A stretch of 32,158 bases of DNA from an uncultured Acetatifactor sp. (GCA_934402375.1 CAKRUB010000030.1:1-32158), one strand, 5' to 3'. Positions 8,268 through 17,800 are shown, counted from the first letter of the stretch. Numbers and translations are program-made. Notes: a model not told the origin generated them from the sequence alone.

Positions 8268-8407
8268 GTTGCACAGGATGCACCTGACCACAAGCAGCGC
8301 ACTCTGGAGCCGCCGGTGCTTAGTCTCCGTATCGGGGAGACTTACGCACCGTTGCGTGCGGAAGGTAGCGAAAGCGTGCCTGCGGTGGTCTGTGCATCCT
8401 GTGCAAC
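8268..8407 (+). repeat. 140-bp element with perfect 16-bp inverted ends and nested stems (candidate structured RNA or MITE)
   Basis: The ends are exact inverted repeats, gttgcacaggatgcac (8268-8283) and gtgcatcctgtgcaac (8392-8407). The stem continues with gaccac (8286-8291) against gtggtc (8385-8390). Inside, cgcac (8298-8302) pairs with gtgcg (8356-8360), enclosing cggtgc (8314-8319)/gcaccg (8346-8351) and agtctcc (8322-8328)/ggagact (8336-8342). A separate hairpin at 8364-8380 has a GAAA tetraloop. Together this gives a three-way-junction shape. The GNRA loop and a U-G pair favour the plus strand as the RNA strand, opposite to both neighbours. It sits 19 nt after the DUF4349 stop and 51 nt before the AlkD start. 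I recognise no known RNA family; a palindromic mobile element is the alternative. No clear target-site duplication is seen. Confidence 0.55.
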
Positions 8408-8426
8408 GTCACTTGTGAAATACCCT

Positions 8427-9485
8427 TTACTTCTGCGCAGAAGTATCCTCCGTGCCCTGCACCGCTGGTGCCGCCGGCGCCCCAGAATTCTGTGCTGCCA
8501 CATTCATCTGCCCAGTCGGCATCGCCGCATTTCGCATCGCCGCCTGCTTCTTCGCCGCCTTCTTTTTGCGCCGTCTCTTGATGAGCAGCACAATCACAAT
8601 AATGACGATCGCCCAGATCACAAGCTGCGGAATATGAATCAGCAGCCAGATTCCGAACTCTGACAGTCCGTGTCCCACGCTCTCGAGGCTGTTCATAAAG
8701 CCTTCTGTAATCCTCTCCCATGCCGATTTCTCCGGCGTCACGACAGGTGTAAGCTCCTTTACCTCAGAGATATAGACGGAAACTGTGCTGTACTGCACTT
8801 GATTATCCATCGTGCGCAGCTGTGATTCCATGCTTTCGATCTGATAGCGCACATCTGTCAGGCGACTCTCGATCGTCAGAATGTCCTCTATCGACTCCGC
8901 CTGCTCCAGAAGTTCAAGCAGACGCTTCTGCTCCGCCTTCAGCATATCCCTGTGGCTCTCCATGTCCACATAGGTCAGCGTCACATCATCCACGCTGTCC
9001 GAACGCCGGATGACATTGCAGATTCCAGATATGGATTCCAGAAAGCTGTCCAGCTTATCCTGCGGCACACGGATCGTCACGTTCGCATAACGGGCATTCT
9101 GATAACCCGAATAGCTGCTTCCGTTGTAGGACTCCATGTTCTCTATGTACCCGCCGACCGAGTCCACCTTCGCATCCAGCGAAAGCATGAGCTGGTCATA
9201 CTCCTTTGTCTCGACATCCATGCTGACATTCCGGATCAGCTTTCTGTCCGTCCTCGCCTGAACGCTCTCCGATGCAGGAACCTCTCCCATTGACCCTTCC
9301 ATCGAGGCATAGGAATTACCACTCCACCCGGTGTCTCCGTCAAAGTCATAGTCGGAATAGTCCCCCATCTCTGTCACACAGGACATACTCTTGTTATCGA
9401 AGCTGTCAGAACTGGCTGCCCCACAGCCGGTCAGCAGAGCACACGCCATGCCGACCGCCAGAAAAATACCTGTCATCCTTTTCAT
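8427..9485 (-). CDS. DUF4349 domain lipoprotein
   Basis: 352 residues from the ATG at 9485, chosen because GGAGGA lies about 7 nt before it, rather than the ATG at 9503. The signal peptide ends at lipobox LLTGC with Cys21. The DUF4349 region spans about 75-285: RKLIRNVSMDVETKEY, then ANVTIRVPQDKLDSFL, then a long coiled-coil helix (MLKAEQKRLLELLEQAE), then YSTVSVYI. A single membrane helix near 300-320 is followed by a poly-Lys/Arg stop-transfer signal and a low-complexity Ala/Gln tail. The protein is thus tethered at both ends, with the DUF4349 domain outside. Function of the family is unknown; a cell-envelope role is inferred. It follows the M16 protease gene by 63 nt. Confidence 0.85.
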   Translation of the reverse strand: MKRMTGIFLAVGMACALLTGCGAASSDSFDNKSMSCVTEMGDYSDYDFDGDTGWSGNSYASMEGSMGEVPASESVQARTDRKLIRNVSMDVETKEYDQLMLSLDAKVDSVGGYIENMESYNGSSYSGYQNARYANVTIRVPQDKLDSFLESISGICNVIRRSDSVDDVTLTYVDMESHRDMLKAEQKRLLELLEQAESIEDILTIESRLTDVRYQIESMESQLRTMDNQVQYSTVSVYISEVKELTPVVTPEKSAWERITEGFMNSLESVGHGLSEFGIWLLIHIPQLVIWAIVIIVIVLLIKRRRKKKAAKKQAAMRNAAMPTGQMNVAAQNSGAPAAPAVQGTEDTSAQK

Positions 9486-9548
9486 AAGTTTATCCTCCCT
9501 CATGACCAGTCTATACGCCGGTCTCTTCAGCTATATAGACGACAACAG

Positions 9549-12464
9549 TTAAAAAAGGTTCTCAATTTTTCCAAATTTATCTTTCTCCGCCTTAATCATC
9601 TGTTCATTTCCAACAACACAGAGATAGTCATCCTCGATAAACGCCTTGATATACTTTGAAAGTCCGCGGATGTCCTCAGGCGTTGCATCCAGCACCTGAT
9701 TTCTCGCCTCCTGCATCATCTCATAGGTCAGTCCCGTAATGTAATGCTCTCTGGAACGTCTTCCCTTTCCTGCTGCCGTGAGCGGTGTATCGAGATCACT
9801 GATCGCACCGATGATATACTTTGTCATTGTGCGCTCATCCGCCTGATAATTTGCGATAAAGTCCACTGCCTTCTCGAAAACGTCAATCGTCTGTGCCAGA
9901 TTCGGGTCACGGTAAGAGCAGAAATAGCTTCCTCCGTCTCTGTAGAAATTGCACAGGCAGCCGTATGCGCCGCCCTTGACACGGACGTTGACCCAGAGAT
10001 ACTCATAGCCCATCATCACACGCAACACGTTCAATGCGCCGGTGTAAGGCAGTCCCTTGTTCAGGAAGTTTCCTGCGCGGCAGACAAAGTCAACCTGATT
10101 AGGGGTGGTCAGACCTTCGTTCTTCCTCTCTGTCTTCGGCTCATATGCCTCCTTCTGCACCTCACAGGTGTACAGTCTGCTCTTAAACGCTTCGACCGGT
10201 CCCGCAAGCTCCTCCAGTGCAGCCGCATCACCTGTAAAATCAATCATCAGGTTTTCCGGCCGGAAGATCATCTTACAGAGCATCTGCAGCTTTGCGGTGA
10301 TCTCGTCCTTTTTCGTCTCGAAATCCTGTTCAAGCCCACAGTTGAAGCGGTACTGATCCACACCGTTCTGTACCTCATCCACGGCACTCTTCACGCTGCC
10401 GTAGGAAAGCGCTCTCTGGATGGCAATGACATGTCCTGCCTGATTTGCAAAGTCGCGGAATTTGGAATCGTTCTCCGCCAGTATCTCCTTCATCCTCTTC
10501 GTGTCGGAGAAATCTGTCGTCAGTATCAGTTCTTCCATCAGTTCAATGGCTCTGGGCAGATTCTCGTACAGCGCCTTTGTGCAGACCTCCATTGTCATAG
10601 TATACTTGCCCGCATCGACGACATTTCCGTAATTGTTCTGTGCCACAAATATCTCTCCTGTCGCAAGATTGATCTCGCTGCACAGCTCCCCGTAGGTGTA
10701 ATGTGCGGTATTCATATTGCAGAAAGTGCTCTTCAGGATGCTCAGGTAAGGGAAATATTCCTCCGGAATGTCCTTGATGGTAAATACCATGCGCAGATAT
10801 CCGATGCCGTTCGTAAACAGATCGTGGAACAGCGCCGGCGTATCTCCCAGCTTTCTCATCTCATTATAAATAGGCGCCGCCTCGCGCTTTAAGTCCTCTC
10901 TTCCAAGGAGCGGGATCTTTGCAATATCCTCCGGTCTGTCCTCCGCCTCTCTGAAAGACTCCAGCTTCTTCATCATTGCGCGCACATCGTCAAGCTCCTG
11001 CTCACTCATGCCGCTCTTGATTGCAGCCAGCTTCTCCTTCAGCTTCTGTTCCTGCTCTGCGGCCAGTCCCGTCTTCGGCTGGAGAACGATGGTTGCGGAA
11101 TGAGGGTTATCCAGAAGGTATTTCTGGATGATCTGCTCAAAATACCCTTCCTTTGCCTTTTCGCGCAGTGCTGCGTAGGTTGCGTTCGCCTCGATATGGA
11201 TGAAAGGCTTATTGTCATCATAAAGCCAGCTGTCGAGCAGCTGCAGTCCGTACATCAGTCCCTTCGGTGTCGTGCCGAAATCTGCCTCGCGGTACTTGAA
11301 TTCGTCGTGGTTGATTGCAGAGAGCAGGGCTTTCTGATCGAAGCCGTTCTTTACAATGCCCTCCAGCACTTCCCGGATGACAGCCTTAAATTCCTCTTCC
11401 TTGTCAGCGGAGGTTCCCTTTGCCACCACGCCGAAGTAGGGCTGCTTACAGCCGTTGTCATAGACACTGAAAACATCCTTGCCGATTCCCTTGTCGATCA
11501 GCGCCTGCTTTAAGGGCGCTCCCGGCACGGTGCAGAGTGCAAAATCGAGCACCTTCATCGCAATGACAAGCTCTCTGTCCAGACAGTCTCCCGCCGAGAA
11601 ACACTGTGCAAGGTAGGTATTCTCCTCCGCACTCTCCCCTTCTCCGAGCGGAATCTCCTTCACAAGGCGGTTTGGCTTCTCAAAGCAGGGCTCCTCCGTA
11701 ATTGTGGAATCCACCTCGAGGTAATCGTATTTGGAGAGGTATTCCCTGTCGATATAATCCAGCTTCTCCGCCATATCCATGTTGCCGTACAGATAGATAT
11801 AGCTGTTTGACGGATGGTAGTAGGTTCTGTGGAAATCGAGGAACTGCTCATAGGTGAGGTCGGGAATGTTCTCGGGATCGCCGCCGGATTCCACGCCGTA
11901 GGTTGTGTGCGGATAGAGCGCTGTCGAAACCTCTCTCCACAGAATACTGTCCGGGTTGGAGAGCGCTCCCTTCATCTCATTGTAAACGACACCGTTGTAT
12001 ATCAGCTCGTCCTGATCATTCAGCTCATAATGCCAGCCCTCCTGTCGGAAAATCGCCTCGTTCTGGTAGGTGTTCGGATAGAAAACAGCGTCCAGATAGA
12101 CGTTCATCAGGTTCTGGAAATCCTTGTCATTACAGCTTGCGACCGGATATACGGTCTTATCGGGATAGGTCATGGCGTTCAGGAAGGTATTCAGGGAACC
12201 CTTTGCCAGTTCCACAAAAGGGTCCTTTACCGGAAAATTCTTCGAGCCGCAGAGAACGGAATGCTCCGTGATGTGTGCAACACCTGTGGAATCCTTCGGG
12301 GTTGTGCGAAAACCGATGTAAAAGACCTTATTGTCATCATCATTGGAGAGCAGAACCACCCTTGCTCCTGTCTTCTTGTGCCTGCAGAGATAGGTCATAC
12401 TGTCAATGTCCTTGATCTCCCTCTTTTCCAGAATTTCATACGCCTGTAAATCTTCTACTTTCAT
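9549..12464 (-). CDS. M16C metallopeptidase, presequence protease (PreP)-like
   Basis: 971 residues, the usual length for a single-chain PreP/CYM1-type peptidase with two M16 halves. The inverted zinc motif HxxEH is His64-Ile-Thr-Glu67-His68, and the third ligand is Glu163 in VYNEMKG. The sequences HSVLCGSKNFPVKDPF and LNAMTYPDKTVYPV are hallmark for the family. The C-terminal half carries the degenerate second repeat, with VRVKGGAYG resembling the Arg/Tyr substrate-binding segment. There is no signal peptide, so it should degrade peptides in the cytoplasm. The ATG is preceded by AAAGGAG at 7 nt. It follows the 139-residue unknown by 61 nt, probably in the same transcript as the sigma-like and rhomboid-like genes. 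Confidence 0.93.
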   Translation of the reverse strand: MKVEDLQAYEILEKREIKDIDSMTYLCRHKKTGARVVLLSNDDDNKVFYIGFRTTPKDSTGVAHITEHSVLCGSKNFPVKDPFVELAKGSLNTFLNAMTYPDKTVYPVASCNDKDFQNLMNVYLDAVFYPNTYQNEAIFRQEGWHYELNDQDELIYNGVVYNEMKGALSNPDSILWREVSTALYPHTTYGVESGGDPENIPDLTYEQFLDFHRTYYHPSNSYIYLYGNMDMAEKLDYIDREYLSKYDYLEVDSTITEEPCFEKPNRLVKEIPLGEGESAEENTYLAQCFSAGDCLDRELVIAMKVLDFALCTVPGAPLKQALIDKGIGKDVFSVYDNGCKQPYFGVVAKGTSADKEEEFKAVIREVLEGIVKNGFDQKALLSAINHDEFKYREADFGTTPKGLMYGLQLLDSWLYDDNKPFIHIEANATYAALREKAKEGYFEQIIQKYLLDNPHSATIVLQPKTGLAAEQEQKLKEKLAAIKSGMSEQELDDVRAMMKKLESFREAEDRPEDIAKIPLLGREDLKREAAPIYNEMRKLGDTPALFHDLFTNGIGYLRMVFTIKDIPEEYFPYLSILKSTFCNMNTAHYTYGELCSEINLATGEIFVAQNNYGNVVDAGKYTMTMEVCTKALYENLPRAIELMEELILTTDFSDTKRMKEILAENDSKFRDFANQAGHVIAIQRALSYGSVKSAVDEVQNGVDQYRFNCGLEQDFETKKDEITAKLQMLCKMIFRPENLMIDFTGDAAALEELAGPVEAFKSRLYTCEVQKEAYEPKTERKNEGLTTPNQVDFVCRAGNFLNKGLPYTGALNVLRVMMGYEYLWVNVRVKGGAYGCLCNFYRDGGSYFCSYRDPNLAQTIDVFEKAVDFIANYQADERTMTKYIIGAISDLDTPLTAAGKGRRSREHYITGLTYEMMQEARNQVLDATPEDIRGLSKYIKAFIEDDYLCVVGNEQMIKAEKDKFGKIENLF

Positions 12465-12525
12465 TTATTGTCTCCTTTATATTAATTTTCATAGCATTCC
12501 TTCATAAAGCAGGACTGTTACTATG

Positions 12526-12945
12526 CTACAGCCCTAACAATGCCAGCTTGCTCACCGACAGTTCCTGAATGACAAGACCGCAGGCCTCCTTGTCCTCCTT
12601 CGTCATCTTTACCAGTTCTTCCACGGTGAGCTGCCTTGTCACATATTCCTTTTTCTTTCCGCCGATGAGATGCCGCTTTTCCTCGATCACATTGACCTTG
12701 ACCCTCGCCTTCATCTGCCGGTAGAGCTTCACAAGAAAATCCTCCGGCTTCAGATAATAAAGATGTGTCTCCAGCGTATCCTCCGGGTCATACTCCGATG
12801 CTATGTACTTCTGGACGATCATGCGGAGCTTGAACATGACCTCCTCCGCCTCCAGCAGCTCTGCAAAGGTATATTTGCAGCCCACATAGACGCGGTTCGT
12901 ATCCTGCATGCTGTATTTATAGTCCTCATAGACTGACTGCTTCAT
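12526..12945 (-). CDS. Hypothetical protein, overlaps the sigma-like gene
   Basis: 139 residues, not recognised. It is mostly charged and helical, with no signal peptide, membrane segment or metal motif. The middle is rich in basic residues (QMKARVKVNVIEEKRHLIGGKKKEY), and it ends in a hydrophobic SVSKLALLGL tail. Its start lies 20 nt inside the end of the sigma-like gene, in another frame, which suggests translational coupling and roughly matched amounts of the two proteins. A role as partner of the sigma-like protein is inference from position only. Confidence 0.7.
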   Translation of the reverse strand: MKQSVYEDYKYSMQDTNRVYVGCKYTFAELLEAEEVMFKLRMIVQKYIASEYDPEDTLETHLYYLKPEDFLVKLYRQMKARVKVNVIEEKRHLIGGKKKEYVTRQLTVEELVKMTKEDKEACGLVIQELSVSKLALLGL

Positions 12946-13687
12946 TTTCTCCTCCGATATCCTCGATTTTGAAACCGCTCATCCGGCAGGCATCCTGAAT
13001 TGCCTTCAGGGAAAGACCTGTTTCCCGCGCCAGCTCCTCAGGTGTCACCTTCCTGTGAAGCTCCTCCGCCAGCTCTCTCGCCTTGTCTGCAACCAGATTG
13101 ACCTTGTCCGCGACCTTCCTGTCTGTCTTTGCACTTGCCGCATTTTCCTGAATATAATCCTCCATGGCATCCATCATCAGCTTTGCCAGCATCCCCTGCG
13201 CCTCCGAGGGCTTCTCAAGGCTGCCCAGCATACCGACTCCCATGGCCAGAGCCACATTCCCCTCTCCGATCAGGTCTTCGAGGAAAACGCCCTGCCCGGT
13301 GTAGAGCTTTGCAACGTCTATCACATCCTTCAGATACCCCTGCACAAGCTTCTGCTGTGCCTCCGCCTCGCCCGCCATGGCGGAAATGGTGAACGCCTCG
13401 AGCTCTCCGGCGCTGTAGGACGGCAGTGCTGCAATTTCATTGAGATAGTCCTGCAGATAGTCTCTTTCCTCCTCCGTCAGGAACTCATCCGGGTCGATGG
13501 GCTGGCCGATTCCAACCTTGTGCTTTACCAGATAGTCAAAGACCATCTGCATCTGGTTTTCGTTCAGCTCCTGTTCCGCAAATGCTTCCCGCACCTGCTC
13601 CTCGCTGACGCAATTCCCCTGTTCCTTCGCCAGACGCCGCACCTGCTCCAGCGTCTGCGCAAACAATATTTCCTTTTTCTGGCTCAT
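12926..13687 (-). CDS. Sigma-70-like protein lacking region 4
   Basis: 253 residues. Residues 10-62 look like sigma region 1.1, 73-100 like region 1.2 (DYLQDYLNEIAALP), and 106-149 like regions 2.1-2.2 (EAQQKLVQGYLKDVIDVAK, then FLEDLIGEGNVAL), the part that binds the beta' clamp. The next segment lacks the YATWWIRQAI-type aromatic block of regions 2.3-2.4 that melts and reads the -10 element. A region 3-like helix pair follows (LAEELHRKVTPEELARETGLS). The protein then ends with no region 4, so it should not read a -35 element. It may bind core polymerase without acting as a normal sigma. The start has GGGAGAGG upstream. It lies 23 nt after the rhomboid-like gene and overlaps the 139-residue gene. 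Confidence 0.75.
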   Translation of the reverse strand: MSQKKEILFAQTLEQVRRLAKEQGNCVSEEQVREAFAEQELNENQMQMVFDYLVKHKVGIGQPIDPDEFLTEEERDYLQDYLNEIAALPSYSAGELEAFTISAMAGEAEAQQKLVQGYLKDVIDVAKLYTGQGVFLEDLIGEGNVALAMGVGMLGSLEKPSEAQGMLAKLMMDAMEDYIQENAASAKTDRKVADKVNLVADKARELAEELHRKVTPEELARETGLSLKAIQDACRMSGFKIEDIGGENEAVSL

Positions 13688-13710
13688 ATCCTCTCCCTCT
13701 TTCTCTATGC

Positions 13711-14595
13711 TCAGATAATGTGCTGGTGTGTAAAGAGATGATACTGGCAGTACTCATAATTCCCATTGCACTTGGAGCAGAAGCGGAATTCCAGCGTCGG
13801 ATCATCCTGCTCCGTTCTGCCGCAGACTGCACATTTATGCTTCGTGATCTTCGGGTTCGGGTTGCGCCTGATGTCCTGCCGGAATTCCATCTTGCGCTTC
13901 ATCTGCTTCGGATTCCAGTGCATATGGTTTCTGGATCTCAGCCAGAAAATCAGGAAATTCAACAGGGATGCAGCAATTGCCGCCACTCCGAACCAGTATT
14001 CCGCATAGGCGGAAAGACCAATCCTGAAATAACTGATCATCTCGTAGACCAGCATTCCCCCATAGACGATTCCCAGCCACTTTACCTTTATCGGGACGAC
14101 AAACATCAGCAATACCTGCGCATTAGGGAAGGTTGCCGCATACGCGAGGAAAATCGACATATTGATGAAATAGGTACTGAACTGCCATGCCCCGGACGCG
14201 CAGAGCGCCTTCATCACAAGCGCTGCCGCCTCGCCGTATACAAGATAAAATATCCCCATACACACAAAGCTGCCCAGAACCGTGAGCAAAATACCTGTGA
14301 AAATATAGACATTGTACTGCCATGTGCCCCAGACCCTCTCAAGACTGTTGCCGAGACTCAGATAAAAAAGCAGCATGATAATTGTAAAAATATCAAAGGA
14401 GGACGGCGGCGAGATTACCCATGTCACGAGCCGCCAGACCTGTCCGTGCAGGATTGCGTACGGATCAAGCGTCAGATAGCTCATCATCGACGGCACGAGC
14501 GCCTTCAGAAGATAGCCCAGCACATAGCAGCCGATCAATATAAAAGTCAGGTTCGGAATGGCATATTTTCCGAACTTCTTCTCCCATTTACTCAT
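13711..14595 (-). CDS. Rhomboid-like membrane protein with C-terminal zinc ribbon
   Basis: 294 residues from the ATG at 14595 (MSKWEKKFGKYAIPN); the frame is open to 14646, and the start is uncertain, with AAAGGA 10 nt upstream. Five to six membrane helices resemble the rhomboid/derlin group, with WRLVTWVISPP, GNSLERVWG, and FPNAQVLLMFVVPIKVKW. The GxSG serine motif and the paired His of active rhomboid proteases are not visible, so it is probably a non-proteolytic relative. The cytosolic C-terminus has a Cys4 motif, CAVCG and FCSKC, followed by Cys/His residues, consistent with a small zinc ribbon. It is first in the operon with the sigma-like gene, and its promoter lies back to back with that of the activase. 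Confidence 0.75.
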   Translation of the reverse strand: MSKWEKKFGKYAIPNLTFILIGCYVLGYLLKALVPSMMSYLTLDPYAILHGQVWRLVTWVISPPSSFDIFTIIMLLFYLSLGNSLERVWGTWQYNVYIFTGILLTVLGSFVCMGIFYLVYGEAAALVMKALCASGAWQFSTYFINMSIFLAYAATFPNAQVLLMFVVPIKVKWLGIVYGGMLVYEMISYFRIGLSAYAEYWFGVAAIAASLLNFLIFWLRSRNHMHWNPKQMKRKMEFRQDIRRNPNPKITKHKCAVCGRTEQDDPTLEFRFCSKCNGNYEYCQYHLFTHQHII

Positions 14596-14699
14596 TCTTT
14601 CCGGTTCCTTTCCGTATGTCATTTTCAACAAAAAAGCTGAATACATTGTATCATTCCCAATCCCATAAGTAAACCGACCAATTTCTTTTTAATAGAATT

Positions 14700-14728
14700 T
14701 TCATACCTTTTGTTCGTTGCTTTTTCAA
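14700..14728 (-). promoter_or_regulatory. Predicted sigma-A promoter of the rhomboid-like operon
   Basis: On the minus strand, TTGAAA (14723-14728) and TATGAA (14700-14705) are 17 nt apart, about 100 nt upstream of the chosen ATG. The -10 matches consensus at 4 of 6 positions. Confidence 0.45.
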
Positions 14729-14745
14729 CCTCGTTGTCGTATAAT
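14717..14745 (+). promoter_or_regulatory. Predicted sigma-A promoter of the activase gene
   Basis: TTGCTT (14717-14722) and a perfect TATAAT (14740-14745) are separated by 17 nt. Transcription would begin near 14752, leaving an approximately 84-nt leader. The site overlaps the opposing promoter of the rhomboid-like operon, so the two could interfere or be regulated together. Confidence 0.65.
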
Positions 14746-14768
14746 ACCTTAGAATGTCTATTTATGTC

Positions 14769-14799
14769 GACGGGCTCACTGAACCACTGTGAAACCGTC
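14769..14799 (+). other. Stem-loop in the activase leader
   Basis: In the leader, gacgg (14769-14773) pairs with ccgtc (14795-14799) and, inside it, tcac (14776-14779) pairs with gtga (14789-14792). No T tract follows directly, so it is not a terminator. It could be a protein-binding or mRNA-stability hairpin, or chance. Confidence 0.3.
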
Positions 14800-14835
14800 T
14801 CTTTATGTGTTTTTTGTTAGGAAGGATGTATTTGC

Positions 14836-17800
14836 ATGGAAATCAGAAACAAGAATGTAACTCTCGGTATCGACATCGGCTCCACGACCGTCAAGATCGC
14901 CATTCTCGACGCAGACCACAATATCCTCTTTTCGGACTATGAACGCCATTATGCCAATATCCGCGAGACTCTTTCTTCCCTTTTGATCGAGGCCTACCAT
15001 CAGCTTGGCAATCTCACCCTTCACCCGATGATCACCGGCTCCGGCGGACTGACTCTCGCAAACCATCTCGGCGTGCCGTTCACGCAGGAGGTAATCGCTG
15101 TTGCAACCTCCCTGAAGGAGCTTGCCCCGAAGACAGATGTTGCGATCGAGCTCGGCGGCGAGGATGCCAAAATCATTTATTTCGAGGGCGGCAATGTCGA
15201 GCAGCGTATGAATGGCATCTGCGCCGGAGGCACCGGTTCCTTTATCGACCAGATGGCTTCCCTGATCCAGACGGATGCCTCGGGGCTGAATGAATATGCA
15301 AAAAATTATAAATCCCTGTATGCGATCGCCGCGCGCTGCGGCGTTTTCGCCAAAACCGATATACAGCCTCTGATCAACGAGGGCGCAACAAAGGAAGACC
15401 TTGCCGCCTCCATCTTTCAGGCTGTGGTAAACCAGACGATCTCCGGTCTTGCCTGCGGCAAACCAATCCGTGGACATGTTGCCTTTCTCGGAGGTCCCCT
15501 TCACTTCCTCTCAGAACTTAAGGTCGCCTTTATCCGCACCCTGAATCTCGACGAGGAGCACATTATTGACACTGACAATTCCCACCTCTTCGCCGCGATC
15601 GGTTCTGCCCTCAATGCGAAGGAGGAGGTTGCTTTTACTATGGAAGAAATGGTAAACAAGCTCTCCTCCGATATTAAAATGGAGTTTGAGGTCGAGCGTA
15701 TGGAACCTCTCTTTGCCGACAAGGCAGCCTACGAGGAATTCAGCGAACGCCACAGCAGACACCATGTTGCCTCCGCTGATCTCGCTTCCTATAAGGGCAA
15801 GGCATTTCTCGGCATTGACGCCGGCTCCACCACGACGAAAATTGCACTCGTCGGTGAGGACGGCTCCCTGTTATATTCCTTTTACAGCAGCAACGACGGC
15901 AGCCCGTTAAAGACGGCGATCCGCTCCCTGAAGGAAATTTATGAGCAGCTCCCTGAGGATGTGCACATCGTCCGCTCCTGCTCCACCGGCTATGGGGAAG
16001 CCCTCATGAAGGCTGCCTTTCTGCTGGACGACGGCGAAGTAGAGACTGTTGCGCACTACTATGCCGCCGCGTTCTTCAATCCCGCCGTGGACTGTATCCT
16101 AGACATCGGTGGTCAGGATATGAAATGCATCAAGATCAAAAATCAGACCGTGGACAGCGTACAGCTGAATGAAGCCTGCTCCTCCGGCTGCGGTTCCTTT
16201 ATCGAGACCTTCGCAAAATCATTAAATTACAGTGTACAGGACTTTGCAAAGGCTGCCCTGTTCGCCGAGCATCCGATCGACCTCGGAACACGCTGTACGG
16301 TTTTCATGAACTCCAAGGTAAAACAGGCTCAGAAGGAAGGCGCGAGCGTCGCCGACATTTCCGCCGGTCTCGCCTACTCCGTTATCAAGAACGCCCTTTT
16401 CAAGGTAATCAAGGTATCCGACGCCTCCGAGCTGGGCAGGAATATTGTCGTTCAGGGCGGTACGTTCTACAATGACGCCGTTCTGCGAAGCTTTGAGAAA
16501 ATCGCTGACTGCGAAGCGATCCGCCCCGACATCGCCGGTATCATGGGCGCATTCGGCGCTGCGCTGATTGCCAGAGAGCATTATGAGGATGGACAGGAAA
16601 GCACGATGCTCTCCTACGAGAAGCTCTGCGGTCTGCAATATGAAACAAGCATGGCAAAATGTAAGGGCTGCACGAACAGCTGCCGTCTCACCATCAACCG
16701 TTTTTCCGGCGGACGCCAGTTTATCTCCGGCAACCGCTGCGAGCGCGGTATCGGCGGACAGAAGAACGCAAACAATGTCCCCAACCTGTTTGAATACAAG
16801 CTGCAGCGGCTCTTCTCCTACCCCGCGCTCGATCCGACACAGGCGACGAGAGGGACGGTCGGCATTCCCCGGGTGCTGAACATGTACGAGAACTATCCGT
16901 TCTGGTACACATTTTTCACAAGACTTGGCTACCGCGTCGTGCTCTCCCCCAGCTCCAACCGGAAAATTTACGAGCTCGGCATAGAGTCCATCCCCAGCGA
17001 GTCGGAGTGCTACCCCGCAAAGCTCGCCCACGGTCATGTCACATGGCTGATCAATCAGGGTGTCGATTTCATTTTCTATCCCGCCCTGTTCTATGAGCGC
17101 GACGAGGTGGAGGGCGCAAACAACCACTACAACTGCCCCATCGTCACCTCCTACTCGGAAAATATCAAGAACAACGTGGAAGAAATCTCGAGCGGTCAGA
17201 TGAGGCTGCGGAATCCTTTCATGTCCTTCCGCGACATCGACACCGTGACGCAGGCTCTGCTCCGGGAATTTTCCGAGCTGCCCGCCGGTGAGGTCCGCAC
17301 TGCGGCAAAGGCTGCATGGGAGGAGCTTGCCGCCGCAAGAAAGGACATCCAGAAAAAGGGCGAAGAGACGCTCGACTATCTCGCAAAGACCGGAAAGCGC
17401 GGCATTGTGCTGGCAGGACGTCCCTACCATATCGATCCCGAGATCAACCACGGCATTCCCGAGCTGATCACCTCGTTTGATATGGCTGTCCTGACGGAGG
17501 ACTCCATCTCCCACCTCGGTCATCCCGAACGCCCGCTGATCGTCTCCGACCAGTGGATGTATCATTCGCGTCTGTACGCTGCTGCAAGCTATGTGAAAAA
17601 AGTTGACAATCTCGATCTGATCCAGCTGAATTCCTTCGGCTGCGGTCTGGATGCCGTGACGACCGATCAGGTGAACGATATTCTGTCCGGCTCCGATAAA
17701 ATCTATACCTGCCTTAAAATCGACGAGGTAAATAACCTCGGCGCTGCGAGAATCCGTGTGCGCTCCCTGCTCTCTGCCATCAAGGTCAGAGAAAAGCTGC

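Noticed and set aside
9486..9548. Hairpin gaccgg/ctggtc between the M16 and DUF4349 genes as a terminator
   Set aside because: Only six pairs including a wobble, and no T tract follows; it cannot be supported as a terminator.
9744..10892. 382-residue plus-strand open frame inside the M16 protease gene
   Set aside because: Shadow of the conserved minus-strand peptidase; sequence is Cys/His/Arg-rich without motifs.
13720..14640. 306-residue plus-strand open frame opposite the rhomboid-like gene
   Set aside because: The minus strand encodes a coherent membrane protein with zinc ribbon; the plus frame has no recognisable features.
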